The position numbers were made by a program, and so were the translations under genes. From NCBI GenBank assembly GCA_026168805.1, contig JAPFDS010000054.1, positions 1-44,898 of the forward strand: a stretch of 44,898 nt of DNA. The letters are read 5' to 3'. Shown here piece after piece: positions 18,141-26,253 of the stretch; position 1 is the stretch's first letter; each line of letters opens with the position of its first letter. This DNA is from Caryophanales bacterium (GTDB lineage Bacteria; Bacillota; Bacilli; Bacillales; Amphibacillaceae). The notes under the pieces are model-generated. The model was not told the DNA's origin, did not search any database, and saw only the letters and a program-made list of their open reading frames with translations.

Positions 18141-18262
18141 TTGAATGAATTTCATAATTACGGAAATCAGCTATGTCAATACAACATGTAGTTACGAACG
18201 CTTTAACGGAATTACACGTTGTATTGATATAGCATAAAATACGTATTATGAAATTCATTGAA
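18141..18262. repeat. Long imperfect inverted repeat (MITE-like) after fda
   Basis: Arms of about 56 nt (18141-18196 and 18207-18262) match at roughly 42 positions, including AATGAATTTCATAAT, GCTAT, TCAATACAAC and TGTA. The 15-mer AATGAATTTCATAAT recurs (as its complement) at 34852-34866, and a variant end occurs at 37158-37177. No ORF lies inside. It could be a small non-autonomous element or a stable RNA hairpin at the fda 3' end. Confidence 0.5.
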
Positions 18263-18272
18263 TGGTATCCAT

Positions 18273-18311
18273 AAAAACATCCGAGCAATCATTCATTGCC
18301 CGGATGTTTTT
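18273..18311. terminator. Bidirectional terminator between fda and dprA
   Basis: AAAAACATCCG plus GCAAT pairs with ATTGC plus CGGATGTTTTT around a 5-nt loop. A and T tracts flank it on both sides. Confidence 0.85.
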
Positions 18312-18323
18312 ATGTGTAGATAT

Positions 18324-19286
18324 TTAATCAAACAAATTCAATTGTTCCCTTCCCTCTTCAAATCGTGTTTTATGTGCAACGGCTAACTTTTCTTTATACT
18401 GCAGTAACATGTCTTCTATTTCACGATAAGACGCACTGTCTTTTAATACGGTTACTCCATTAGTAATCAATTCCAGATTCCCCTGGATAGCATCTTCCTC
18501 TAAGTCTTGTTCACGTGGGATGGGGGTAAATAATAATCTGTCTTGTTTTCGACTATATTCAATCGTATGTTGTGTACCACTTTTCAGTGGCGTTTGCACC
18601 GGACAAACAGCTAGGGATAACCCACTTTGAATGCGGTTCCGTTTCACAAAATTGCCTCGTGAATTTGGTTGTCCAAGAGGTGTTTCGGTCAGCCACAATC
18701 CATCTTGCTCCAAAATCCTCTCAGCAAGCTCTTTGTTTTCCGCTGGGTAAATGTTTGCTAAACTGCCTGCTAAAACAGTGATGGTTTTCCCACCTTCAAC
18801 TCGTAATGCACCTTCATGAGCGGCAGTATCAATTCCTAATGCAAGTCCACTGACAATCGTATAACCCATTTCAGCAAAAGTCGTAGCTATTTCACCAGCT
18901 GCTTTGACCCCAATATTCGTTGGTTTCCGTGTCCCAACAATAGCGATGTTTTTTGGGGACTGTAATAAATCTAGATTCCCTTTCGCAAACAGTAACGGTG
19001 GTGGATCTGGAATGAGGCGCAGCAGGTCTGGGTACCATTTACTCGAAATTGGAATAATCGATATTCCTTTTTCCTCATGAGCTTGGATTATATTTCCCGC
19101 TTTTTCTTTGGCGGTTTTGATGTTTTCTCCTGCCAGCAACTTAGCTATTTTTTTCTTCGGCATCCTCTGAACAGCTTCTGACAGATTATCAAAACTTAAG
19201 TCTGGATACTGTTCGTATAAATCAATTAACGTTTTACTTCCAATTCCTTTTACGTAACTAATGGTTGTCCAAAAGAAGTCTCGCAA
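18324..19286 (-). CDS. dprA: DprA/Smf family DNA-processing protein
   Basis: DprA binds single-stranded DNA and loads RecA during transformation. The Rossmann-like core is intact: IAIVGTRKPTNIGVKAA, YTIVSGLALGIDTAAHEGAL and NFVKRNRIQSGLSLAV. The N-terminal region YVKGIGSKTLIDL is helix-hairpin-helix-like, and the chain ends in QLNLFD. The frame opens at an ATG at 19319 with no ribosome site; TTG at 19286 has GAGGTG 6-7 nt upstream and gives 320 aa, so that start is preferred. The usual neighbours topA and rnhB are absent, so this may be a second, stand-alone copy; paralogs of DprA also occur with defence genes, but none is seen here. Confidence 0.85.
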   Translation of the reverse strand: MRDFFWTTISYVKGIGSKTLIDLYEQYPDLSFDNLSEAVQRMPKKKIAKLLAGENIKTAKEKAGNIIQAHEEKGISIIPISSKWYPDLLRLIPDPPPLLFAKGNLDLLQSPKNIAIVGTRKPTNIGVKAAGEIATTFAEMGYTIVSGLALGIDTAAHEGALRVEGGKTITVLAGSLANIYPAENKELAERILEQDGLWLTETPLGQPNSRGNFVKRNRIQSGLSLAVCPVQTPLKSGTQHTIEYSRKQDRLLFTPIPREQDLEEDAIQGNLELITNGVTVLKDSASYREIEDMLLQYKEKLAVAHKTRFEEGREQLNLFD

Positions 19287-19416
19287 TGTTTTGCACCTCG
19301 ATATTAATGGTAAGTTCATCTGTATATATATGATGATGTTTCAGTAGCCATTTCCTCATCCTATTATAATTGCATATTCACTTAAACCTTTTCTCTGACT
19401 CTCTATTGATTATATA

Positions 19417-20841
19417 TTAACCTCTCACCTTCTCCAAGTCCGGCTGTTTAAACCCATCTGTCTCCATCTTCTCATATACAAACCCAACTTCCAAAATCTT
19501 ATCTTCTCTAAACGCTGGTCCGATAATTTGCATACCAACTGGCATACCTTCATTAAAACCACAAGGTAACGATAGTGATGGTAGCCCTGCAAGGTTCACT
19601 GGACCTGTGAGTCTTGTGGCATTGTCTAGAAAATCAACTTTTTCGCCATTGATTTCAGCGAATTCTGCTCCAATATCTTTCGTAGGAATTGGAATGGATG
19701 GTGCAATGAGTACGTCAACTTTTGCAAAAGCTTGTTCAAAGTCAGCTTTTATTTTCCTTCTAATTTGTTGTGCTTGTAAGTAGTCTACTGCTGAAGGGAT
19801 ATGGCCTAGTTCGATGATATTTCGAACATCTTCTCCGTAATCTTCTGGTCGTTTTTTTATATTAAAAGTATGAACGGCAGCTAGTTCGGAAAAGTCGGTC
19901 ATGGCTAAGGCAAACTCAGCGTCTTTTAAACTAGGAAGCTCTACTTGTTCAATGATAGCACCTGCTTCTTCTAATAGTTTAATCGCATCTCGCACGGGAC
20001 CTTCAATTGAATCATCGATTTCATTGAAGAAATAACTTTCATTTACCCCAATGATCATATTTGATACATCCTTTAGCTGCAGATCTCTATAATTAAATGC
20101 TGGAGTATGTACGGATGCAGGATCATTTACATCAAATCCGGATATGTTCTCTAATAACAAAGCAACATCATGAACAGTTTTCCCCATCGGTCCGATGTGA
20201 TCTAATGACCACGCTTCTGGGAAACAACCGTACTTACTCACCTTTCCATACGTTGGTTTCAATCCGACAACTCCACACATAGCTGAAGGAATAGCAATCG
20301 ATCCAGAAGTGTCCGTCCCGAGAGAGGCCATTGTCATATTTGCTGGTATAGCACTTCCTGCTCCTCCACTGGACCCACCGGTAATTTTATTCAGGTTCCA
20401 CGGGTTCACACTCGGACCATAATGTGGATTCTCATTGCTTGCGCCAAGTGCATACTCATGCATATTCAATTTACCTGTAAAAATTACGCCCGCTTCTCTT
20501 AATCTCTTAATAACAGTAGCGTCAAAGGAAGGTTTAAAGTCTTTATGAATCTTTGAGCCCATTGTTGTAATTTTATCTTTCATATAAATATTATCTTTTA
20601 TCCCCATGGGAATACCGTGAAGTTCTCCACGATAATTTCCTTCTTTTATTTCTTTTTCTGCACTTTTAGCAGCCACTCGAGCTTCTTCATTGTAAATATC
20701 TATATACGCATTTAATGTTGGATTGTACGTCGTTATTTGTTCTAGCACTGCGTCTGTTAATTCGACTGGCGATAATTTCCCGTCACGAATGAGTGATGAA
20801 AGCCCTTTAATCGACTTGCTGATTAGCTCTTCACTCAACAT
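19417..20841 (-). CDS. Amidase (amidase-signature family, GatA/AtzE-like)
   Basis: Hydrolyses a carboxamide bond through a Ser-cisSer-Lys triad. All three residues are visible: the lysine in MGIKDNIYM (Lys82 from this start), the bridging serine in GGSSGG (Ser157) and the nucleophile in TDTSGSIAIP (Ser181). Their spacing (75 and 24) equals that in GatA. At 474 aa the protein is close to GatA/AtzE length. The frame opens at GTG 20850, but the ATG at 20841 overlaps the end of the upstream 60-codon gene (stop at 20831-20833), implying translational coupling. That partner could play a GatC/AtzG role. Unlike true GatA there is no gatB next to it, so a catabolic amidase acting on an amide or urea derivative is more likely. 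Substrate unknown. Confidence 0.88.
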   Translation of the reverse strand: MLSEELISKSIKGLSSLIRDGKLSPVELTDAVLEQITTYNPTLNAYIDIYNEEARVAAKSAEKEIKEGNYRGELHGIPMGIKDNIYMKDKITTMGSKIHKDFKPSFDATVIKRLREAGVIFTGKLNMHEYALGASNENPHYGPSVNPWNLNKITGGSSGGAGSAIPANMTMASLGTDTSGSIAIPSAMCGVVGLKPTYGKVSKYGCFPEAWSLDHIGPMGKTVHDVALLLENISGFDVNDPASVHTPAFNYRDLQLKDVSNMIIGVNESYFFNEIDDSIEGPVRDAIKLLEEAGAIIEQVELPSLKDAEFALAMTDFSELAAVHTFNIKKRPEDYGEDVRNIIELGHIPSAVDYLQAQQIRRKIKADFEQAFAKVDVLIAPSIPIPTKDIGAEFAEINGEKVDFLDNATRLTGPVNLAGLPSLSLPCGFNEGMPVGMQIIGPAFREDKILEVGFVYEKMETDGFKQPDLEKVRG

Positions 20842-21013
20842 GATCACCACCGGCTACGCTTTTTAATGCGATAGGACTCTCTTCTACATCTTCTTTATTA
20901 AAGTGTTCATTTTGTTCATGAATAAAATTCCACAATTCTTCCTTTTCTTCGTAGGTATCTTCTGAAATCTTTAACCCTCTTGATTCTAGTAATTGAATGA
21001 CAAAAGGTTTCAA
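20831..21013 (-). CDS. Small acidic helical protein coupled to the amidase (AtzG/GatC-like role suspected)
   Basis: A 60-aa ORF with a TTG start and AAAGGATG about 8 nt upstream. The first 40 residues (PFVIQLLESRGLKISED, KEELWNFIHEQNEHF) should be amphipathic helices; the tail is acidic then Gly-rich and overlaps the amidase start by 11 nt. AtzG (DUF4089-like) and GatC are small helical subunits that stabilise AtzE and GatA and are encoded just before them; size, position and coupling fit that scheme. Sequence similarity is not evident by eye, so the role is inferred from context only. Confidence 0.6.
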   Translation of the reverse strand: MKPFVIQLLESRGLKISEDTYEEKEELWNFIHEQNEHFNKEDVEESPIALKSVAGGDHVE

Positions 21014-21169
21014 ATCACTTCATCCTTTCGGTTTCATAATAAGGTATATATAATATATGTTCTCATTAACTATTCTTTTTTAAAAGAAAAATACATCTAT
21101 ACCTATGTCTTTTGTAAGTAAGTGCAAAACTTTTCTATGAAAAAATCGTTCATTTTGAAGGTTTAACTC

Positions 21170-21179
21170 GGGGGGGGGG
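21170..21179. repeat. Homopolymer of ten G in a low-GC spacer
   Basis: A G10 run between the toxin 3' end and the amidase leader. It lies in no recognised reading frame. It may vary in length by slippage or reflect a sequencing problem. Confidence 0.6.
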
Positions 21180-21217
21180 TGAAATACATGATGTTTATTT
21201 TATGAGATTACGAACAA

Positions 21218-23353
21218 TTATATGGTTCCTTTTTCAATATCATACTTTAATAGATTGATATTCATCAAAATTTTAGTTGATGTGTCAATCGTTCCATCAA
21301 TCGCTCTTGAACGATTACTGGACAGTTGTCTGAGAATATCTTCAAACACCATTCTCATTTCAGTCAAAATAGAAACAGTTGCAATATTATATAGTTGAAC
21401 ATCTCCAAATCCTCCAGGTGCAAAAATAGCGATATCAATATCTTTTTCAAAGTTTTCGATGAGAGATGATGTATTTTCCATTGCTAAATCTATTCCCGTA
21501 ATCAATGTTTCTACGTTTTCAATTAATGAATGTAACTTTTTTTCGAATGCATCCCCTGCTTCTTTAACATTTTCTATCCAATCTGTTACTAAATTCAGTC
21601 CTAGGCTCATAGGATTGTAGACTACCACATTCATCAGACTATTGAGCACAGTGATCCCTCCATTTACTATAAACTTGAAATCAAGCGCAAGAACTTTAAC
21701 AGTCGATAATAGAACGGATACTCTAGTGTCTAACGCTTGTTTAAACTCTTTCACTGCATTAGAAATTTGTTTGTCTTTAATGGACATCTTCATTTTTAAG
21801 AAGTCTGACTGCGATATCTTTTGAACAGATGCTTCAGGGATAACTTCCACGCTTTTAGGTGGTAAGGACTTTCCTGCAATTGCTAACCCTAGATCTTCAT
21901 CCAAGTCTGAGAACACCTTTGCTACTCCACGAACTTGCTTTTCATACTCCTCTATTTGCGAGATTAACAAACCTTTGCCTTCATTAATAATTGAATAATG
22001 CGCGTCTAACTCGTCTACAACTGCGTCTTTAAACGCCTCTCTTTCCTCTTCAAATTCTGCTTCTAAAAGTGCCGGAATATCAATCAACACTAAGTCATAT
22101 ATCCCATCTAATAAATCCTCAATTACTTCTATTATTTTATTTAAAACGCCCTTCATCGGTGAGATAATTGTTTCAACACTAATATCTATGGAGAACAATG
22201 ATTCAACAAACTCTACTGGAGCCGTTTCTAAAACGTTATTTAGAAATTTAAGCTTTTCTTCAGTGAAATCTAGTACAGAAATAATTATTTCAATAGGCGT
22301 TGTTATCGCACTACTAATTGTTGATGCCCCTTTGTACAGAGGATCCGCAATATATTCCTTTAAAAGCCCGTTTATTTTCTCTTGCAATTCAGTTACTCGA
22401 GGATTAAACATATCACTCTCATCATCTACAATTTCTTTTGTATTTTTAATATATTGTTCCGAAAGCATTAAACGTTCTAATACATTCGTTTTTATCCCAT
22501 CAGCTAATACGTTTATATCGCTTACATTCAATTCAATCGCAGCATTCGAGTTTTCATTATGAAGCGGTTCCCCGTTCCAAATATCCGTTACAATATGATC
22601 ATCCGCTCCAACATGGATATATCCATGTCCAGGCTCCCCCTCTACACCTACTTCAAAGGTAAAATCACCATTCTCATCCATTTCCCAATATCCTAGATGA
22701 TTTGAAAGAATCGCACCATCAGCTGGGAGACCGCTATGTAAAACATAACTTTCACCAGGGATACGCCCTTCGCCCATAGTTGCATCCTGCACGCGTGTTA
22801 AAAGGTCATAGTTAATCTGGTAATTGGTAATATTTTCATAATCCTTATCCGCATCAACAAATTCGCTTGGGAGAACTGCCGGATTTAAAGTAACTGACTT
22901 TACATGCGGGTTATCAACTGCCACCCTATTTGCAAGTGCTCCACCAAGAGAATTTCCAGTAACCGCAGAGATTTCGCCGTACTTTTCTTCCATCTCTTCA
23001 AAGTATTCTACGGCTTGGTTCATTTGCTCAGGTTCAACATCTTTTAAGAGATCAGCGTTTGCTTGCCAGTCTTTGATGTCTGGTCTGCTACCTACGTAGA
23101 CGATGATGAGTTCGCCGTCTGGGTTTTCTTCACCTCCATCAGTCAATGGCGTGATATTTCGAATAACTAGTGCTTCAAAGCCAGTAGAGTCTTCTTCTAA
23201 TTTTTCTTCAACATGAAATATCTTTCCGTTTACTTCTATTTCGTCTCCTGCTTCATATGCCCTATTATATGCATGATATCCTGCCAATTGTACTAAATCC
23301 TTATCATCATGAGTCACATTTATATACTGATTTTTCTTCACTACATCCCCCAT
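21218..23353 (-). CDS. TslA-like lipase toxin with N-terminal lipase and C-terminal helical (reverse LXG-like) domain
   Basis: A 711-aa protein. Residues 10-255 form an alpha/beta-hydrolase of the lipase-3/DUF2974 type: nucleophile elbow GNSLGG (Ser135), with Asp183 (INYDLLT) and His219 (SNHLGYW) as likely partners. Residues 275-711 are almost wholly predicted helix, with Val/Ile/Leu-Glu-Lys heptad patterns and no signal peptide. An N-terminal lipase with a C-terminal WXG/LXG-like helical stack is the reversed plan described for the T7SS substrate TslA of S. aureus, a phospholipase A. AAGGAAGGAGC favours the ATG at 23353 over the TTG at 23359. It lies 15 nt downstream of a DUF1672/TilA-like immunity gene and is clearly its operon partner. 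No EssC, EsxA or small partner gene is in the window. Confidence 0.8.
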   Translation of the reverse strand: MGDVVKKNQYINVTHDDKDLVQLAGYHAYNRAYEAGDEIEVNGKIFHVEEKLEEDSTGFEALVIRNITPLTDGGEENPDGELIIVYVGSRPDIKDWQANADLLKDVEPEQMNQAVEYFEEMEEKYGEISAVTGNSLGGALANRVAVDNPHVKSVTLNPAVLPSEFVDADKDYENITNYQINYDLLTRVQDATMGEGRIPGESYVLHSGLPADGAILSNHLGYWEMDENGDFTFEVGVEGEPGHGYIHVGADDHIVTDIWNGEPLHNENSNAAIELNVSDINVLADGIKTNVLERLMLSEQYIKNTKEIVDDESDMFNPRVTELQEKINGLLKEYIADPLYKGASTISSAITTPIEIIISVLDFTEEKLKFLNNVLETAPVEFVESLFSIDISVETIISPMKGVLNKIIEVIEDLLDGIYDLVLIDIPALLEAEFEEEREAFKDAVVDELDAHYSIINEGKGLLISQIEEYEKQVRGVAKVFSDLDEDLGLAIAGKSLPPKSVEVIPEASVQKISQSDFLKMKMSIKDKQISNAVKEFKQALDTRVSVLLSTVKVLALDFKFIVNGGITVLNSLMNVVVYNPMSLGLNLVTDWIENVKEAGDAFEKKLHSLIENVETLITGIDLAMENTSSLIENFEKDIDIAIFAPGGFGDVQLYNIATVSILTEMRMVFEDILRQLSSNRSRAIDGTIDTSTKILMNINLLKYDIEKGTI

Positions 23354-23368
23354 TTCCAAGCTCCTTCC

Positions 23369-24358
23369 TTATTTCTTCTCCATTTTATCTGGGCTCGTCT
23401 TGTTTATTGAATTTTCCTTTTCTCCTATAGCTGATTTCCGGTTAATATAATTATCATTTAAAATTAATGTATAGCGACCACCTGGAATTCCTTCTATGTC
23501 CTTTAATTTATTATAAATTTCATCATATAATTTTTCGTTTGGTTCTACACTGGAATCCTCCGTATAAAACCGGATGGTAATCCTAGACATTTTAGAAGGT
23601 ATAAATCCCTCATCGTCCAAAAAAGATTTAATTTCTTCTCTTGTTATTTCCGGCTCTTCTAAATACTTTTCATACATAGGTTTAAAACTTGTTTTTGGAA
23701 AATAATAAGGTGTTCTATAACCATTACCTTTCACATTTTCCGCAACTTCAATATTCATACCAACCACAGGGTACTCTGCTTCTATTTCTTCCAAAAATTC
23801 ATCTAATCTCGCAAACTCTTTTTCATAAGCCATCACGTATAATCCACTTCGAATCGCACTTTCCACTTGCCCTTCCTGTGACCAAACCGCATCTGTTTTT
23901 ACGACTTCATTCCGTACGTCTATAGGGACAATCGCAAATGCATAGAAATGCGGTTCACCAATCGACTCCACAAACACCGAAACTCCATCAATCGCGCTAA
24001 CGATGTTATGCACTTTCACTTCTGTTTTATAATCATCCAGGAAAAAATCCTCGACTGCTTTCTCCACTTCTTCCCGATTCTCTTCCGCAATTTCACCTGT
24101 TTTAGGATTGGCATCTCGTAACGTAAAACCTTCGCCTGTATATTCTTGAATGGGAACGTAATTCTCTTGTTCGTATGCGTTCATTTCAGCTTCTTCTTCA
24201 GTTGGTTTACTATTATCTCTATCGTCGTTCGGATCTACTTTTTCAGTAGAACCATTTTTTTCATATTCATCTTCTCCGCTTGATTGCCACATATTTAAGC
24301 CTCCTAATATTAAGGTACTCAGTATTAAAACAAGAACCACTTTTTGAGTGCGACTCAT
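23369..24358 (-). CDS. TilA/DUF1672-like immunity protein, copy A (next to the intact toxin)
   Basis: A 329-aa secreted or membrane-anchored protein. An N-terminal hydrophobic segment (KVVLVLILSTLILGGL) is followed by an acidic low-complexity linker, then the conserved domain starting NYVPIQEYTGEGFTLRDANP. Staphylococcal DUF1672 proteins share this start, and TilA, which neutralises TslA, is of that kind as I recall it. Here the hydrophobic segment ends GGLNMWQSS with no lipobox cysteine, so the protein is probably held by an uncleaved helix. AGGAGGTG lies 5 nt before the ATG. The toxin gene follows after 9-15 nt. Two paralogs (24843-25799 and 26237-27189) lie upstream in tandem. Inferred role: protecting the producer from the lipase at the outer membrane face. 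Confidence 0.8.
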   Translation of the reverse strand: MSRTQKVVLVLILSTLILGGLNMWQSSGEDEYEKNGSTEKVDPNDDRDNSKPTEEEAEMNAYEQENYVPIQEYTGEGFTLRDANPKTGEIAEENREEVEKAVEDFFLDDYKTEVKVHNIVSAIDGVSVFVESIGEPHFYAFAIVPIDVRNEVVKTDAVWSQEGQVESAIRSGLYVMAYEKEFARLDEFLEEIEAEYPVVGMNIEVAENVKGNGYRTPYYFPKTSFKPMYEKYLEEPEITREEIKSFLDDEGFIPSKMSRITIRFYTEDSSVEPNEKLYDEIYNKLKDIEGIPGGRYTLILNDNYINRKSAIGEKENSINKTSPDKMEKK

Positions 24359-24439
24359 TTAGACACCTCCTAGTCGATAAATATTAAACGTTTTTATTAG
24401 TTGTAATAACTATATGTAGATGTATTTGCACTCAGAATA

Positions 24440-24563
24440 TCATACTATTCAATCTTAAAACGTTCTTTATCAAGAAAAAGGAAGAAAGGCTTATATAAAG
24501 TTGGTGATAAATGAGGGGTTTAGCCTGTAAGATAGGAGGGGCAATAGGGATAAAGTAAGAAGG
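24440..24563 (-). repeat. Leader repeat A of the toxin-immunity array
   Basis: This block upstream of immunity copy A resembles 25875-25997 (upstream of copy B) and, over its first part, 27226-27290 (upstream of copy C). Shared stretches include TTCTTT-TCAAGAAA, GGAAGAAAG-CTTATAT and ATAAATGAGGGGTTTA. It marks the unit of tandem duplication and probably contains the promoter. The rest of the gap between 24359 and 24676 has no gene. Confidence 0.65.
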
Positions 24564-24676
24564 AACGACCTTGATGACCATCAATCATTCAAAAGAAATA
24601 TGGAAAAAAGTGAAGAAAGTCTATTGTGATTGTAATTTAATGAGGGAGTTTTTTTACAGAACTCATAGCTCTCTGG

Positions 24677-24826
24677 CTAATCAACTGCCACCCTATTTGC
24701 AAGTGCTCCACCACCGTTTACTTTTATTTCATCATCTACCTTGTAGTATTTATAAGCATGATAACCTGCCAATTGTACTAAGTCCTTATCATCATATGAT
24801 GTTTCTGTCGATTGATGTTCAAACAA
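24677..24826 (-). pseudogene. Remnant 1 of the lipase toxin gene (internal deletion)
   Basis: A 49-codon frame with a TTG start (site AGAAGGGG) just after immunity copy B. It reads SYDDKDLVQLAGYHAY and DDEIKVN, matching toxin residues 15-42, then jumps directly to GGALANRVAVD (toxin residues 137-147) and stops. The whole segment with the GNS nucleophile is deleted, with a GG microhomology at the junction. The homology ends at VAVD, the same point as in remnant 2, so the copies share one earlier truncation. Confidence 0.8.
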
Positions 24827-24842
24827 GTTTGCCCCTTCTAAT

Positions 24843-25799
24843 CTACTTTTTTTCTAATCTGTTGGGACTCGTTTTATTTATTGTATTATCTTTTTCGCCT
24901 ATAGCAGATGTTTTATCAATATAGTTATCATTTAAAATTAATGAATAGCGCCCTTTCGGTATACCTTGAAGGTCCTCGAGCTTACTGTATATTTCATCAT
25001 AAATTACTTCATCAGGCTCAGTATCAGAATCTTTCATATGGAATCGAATTGCAACTCTAGTCATACCAGAGGGCATAAATCCCTCTTCTTTTAAAAACAT
25101 TCTGATTTCTTCTTTAGTTATTTCTGGTTTTTTTAAATATTTATCATACATCGGATCAAACGTTGCTTTCGTAAAGTAATAAGGTGTATTATAACCGTTC
25201 CCTTGTGTATTCTCAGCGACTTCAATATTCATACCAACTACCGGATACTCATCTTCAATTTCTTCCAAAAATGCATCCAATTTCGCAAACTCTTCTTCAT
25301 ACGCCATCACGTACAATCCGCTTCGAATCGCGCTTTCTACCTGTCCTTCCTGCGACCAAACCGCATCTGTTTTTACGACTTCATTCCGTACGTCTACAGG
25401 GACAATCGCAAATGCATAGTAATGCGGTTCGCCGATGGACTCCACAAACACGGAAACTCCATCAATCGCACTAACAATGTTATGCACTTTCACTTCTGTT
25501 TTATAGTCATTCAAGAAAAATTCTTCGACCGCTTTCTCCACTTCTTCCCGATTCTCTTCCGCAATTTCACCTGTCCTAGGATTCGCATCTTGTAACGTAA
25601 AACCTTCGCCCGTGTATTCTTGAATGGGAACGTAATTCTCTTGCTCTTATGCGTTCATTTCCGTTTCCTTTTCAGTTGGTTTCCTTTCGTCTTCATCATC
25701 ATTCGAATCTTTTTCTCCACTCGATTGCCACTTATTTAAGCCTCCTAATAATAAGGTACTCAGTATTAAAACAAGAACCACTTTTTGAGTGCGACTCAT
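24843..25799 (-). pseudogene. TilA/DUF1672-like immunity gene, copy B, with a nonsense codon
   Basis: The same plan as copies A and C, starting at ATG 25799 (AGGAGGTG upstream) with the hydrophobic N-terminus. Codon 51 (25647-25649) is TAA where copies A and C have TAT or ACG-type codons in the MNAYEQEN/MNAYETEN segment (here MNA-stop-EQEN). The rest of the domain (NYVPIQEYTGEGFTLQDANP to NRLEKK) is intact. The conserved domain can only be made by readthrough or internal restart; without the N-terminal helix it would stay in the cytosol. It is followed directly by toxin remnant 1. Confidence 0.8.
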
Positions 25800-25874
25800 T
25801 TGGACACCTCCTAGTCGAAAATTTCATTATATTTGTTACACAACAGTATGTAGATACCTTTTCCATTTAAATTA

Positions 25875-25997
25875 CCATATTATTCAAACTAAACTTGTTC
25901 TTTTTCAAGAAAGGGGAAGAAAGACTTATATGAAATTATCAATAAATGAGGGGTTTATCCTGTAAGCTAAGAGGATAAACAGGAGTAAAGTAAGAAG
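25875..25997 (-). repeat. Leader repeat B of the toxin-immunity array
   Basis: Homologous to 24440-24563 and 27226-27290; see the shared stretches given for leader A. It lies upstream of immunity copy B. Confidence 0.65.
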
Positions 25998-26253
25998 ATT
26001 GTTTACAGAATTCGCAAGATTTTTGTTGATCAACTGCCACCCTATTTGCAAGTGCTCCACCAAGGGAATTTCCAGTAACCGCAGAGATCTCACCGTACTT
26101 TTCCTCCATCTCTTCAAAGTATTCTACGGCTTGGTTCATTTGCTCTAGTTCAACATCTTTTAAGAGGTCAGCATTTGCTTGCCAGTCTTTAACGTCTGGT
26201 CTCCTACCGATGTAGACGTTGATGAGTCTTTCTATACTATTTATTAATAGCAT
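25939..26253 (-). pseudogene. Remnant 2 of the lipase toxin gene (central piece)
   Basis: Positions 26029-26222 encode VYIGRRPDVKDWQANADLLK and EISAVTGNSLGGALANRVAVD, almost identical to toxin residues 86-147 and including the nucleophile serine. The first ~85 codons are missing and the homology ends at VAVD, followed by unrelated QQKSCEFCKQ. Most of the catalytic domain and the whole helical half are absent, so it cannot be an active lipase. It follows immunity copy C, overlapping its end by 17 nt. An open frame of 104 codons remains by chance or because decay is recent. Confidence 0.8.

Noticed and set aside
21170-21179. Phase-variable promoter or gene switch at the G10 run
   Set aside because: No reading frame or promoter element depends on it as far as can be seen; kept only as a low-interest observation.
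24571-24924. 117-codon plus-strand ORF over toxin remnant 1
   Set aside because: Antisense to the recognisable lipase remnant and to the end of immunity copy B.
25203-25595. 130-codon plus-strand ORF opposite immunity copy B
   Set aside because: Shadow of the conserved immunity domain; no family features.
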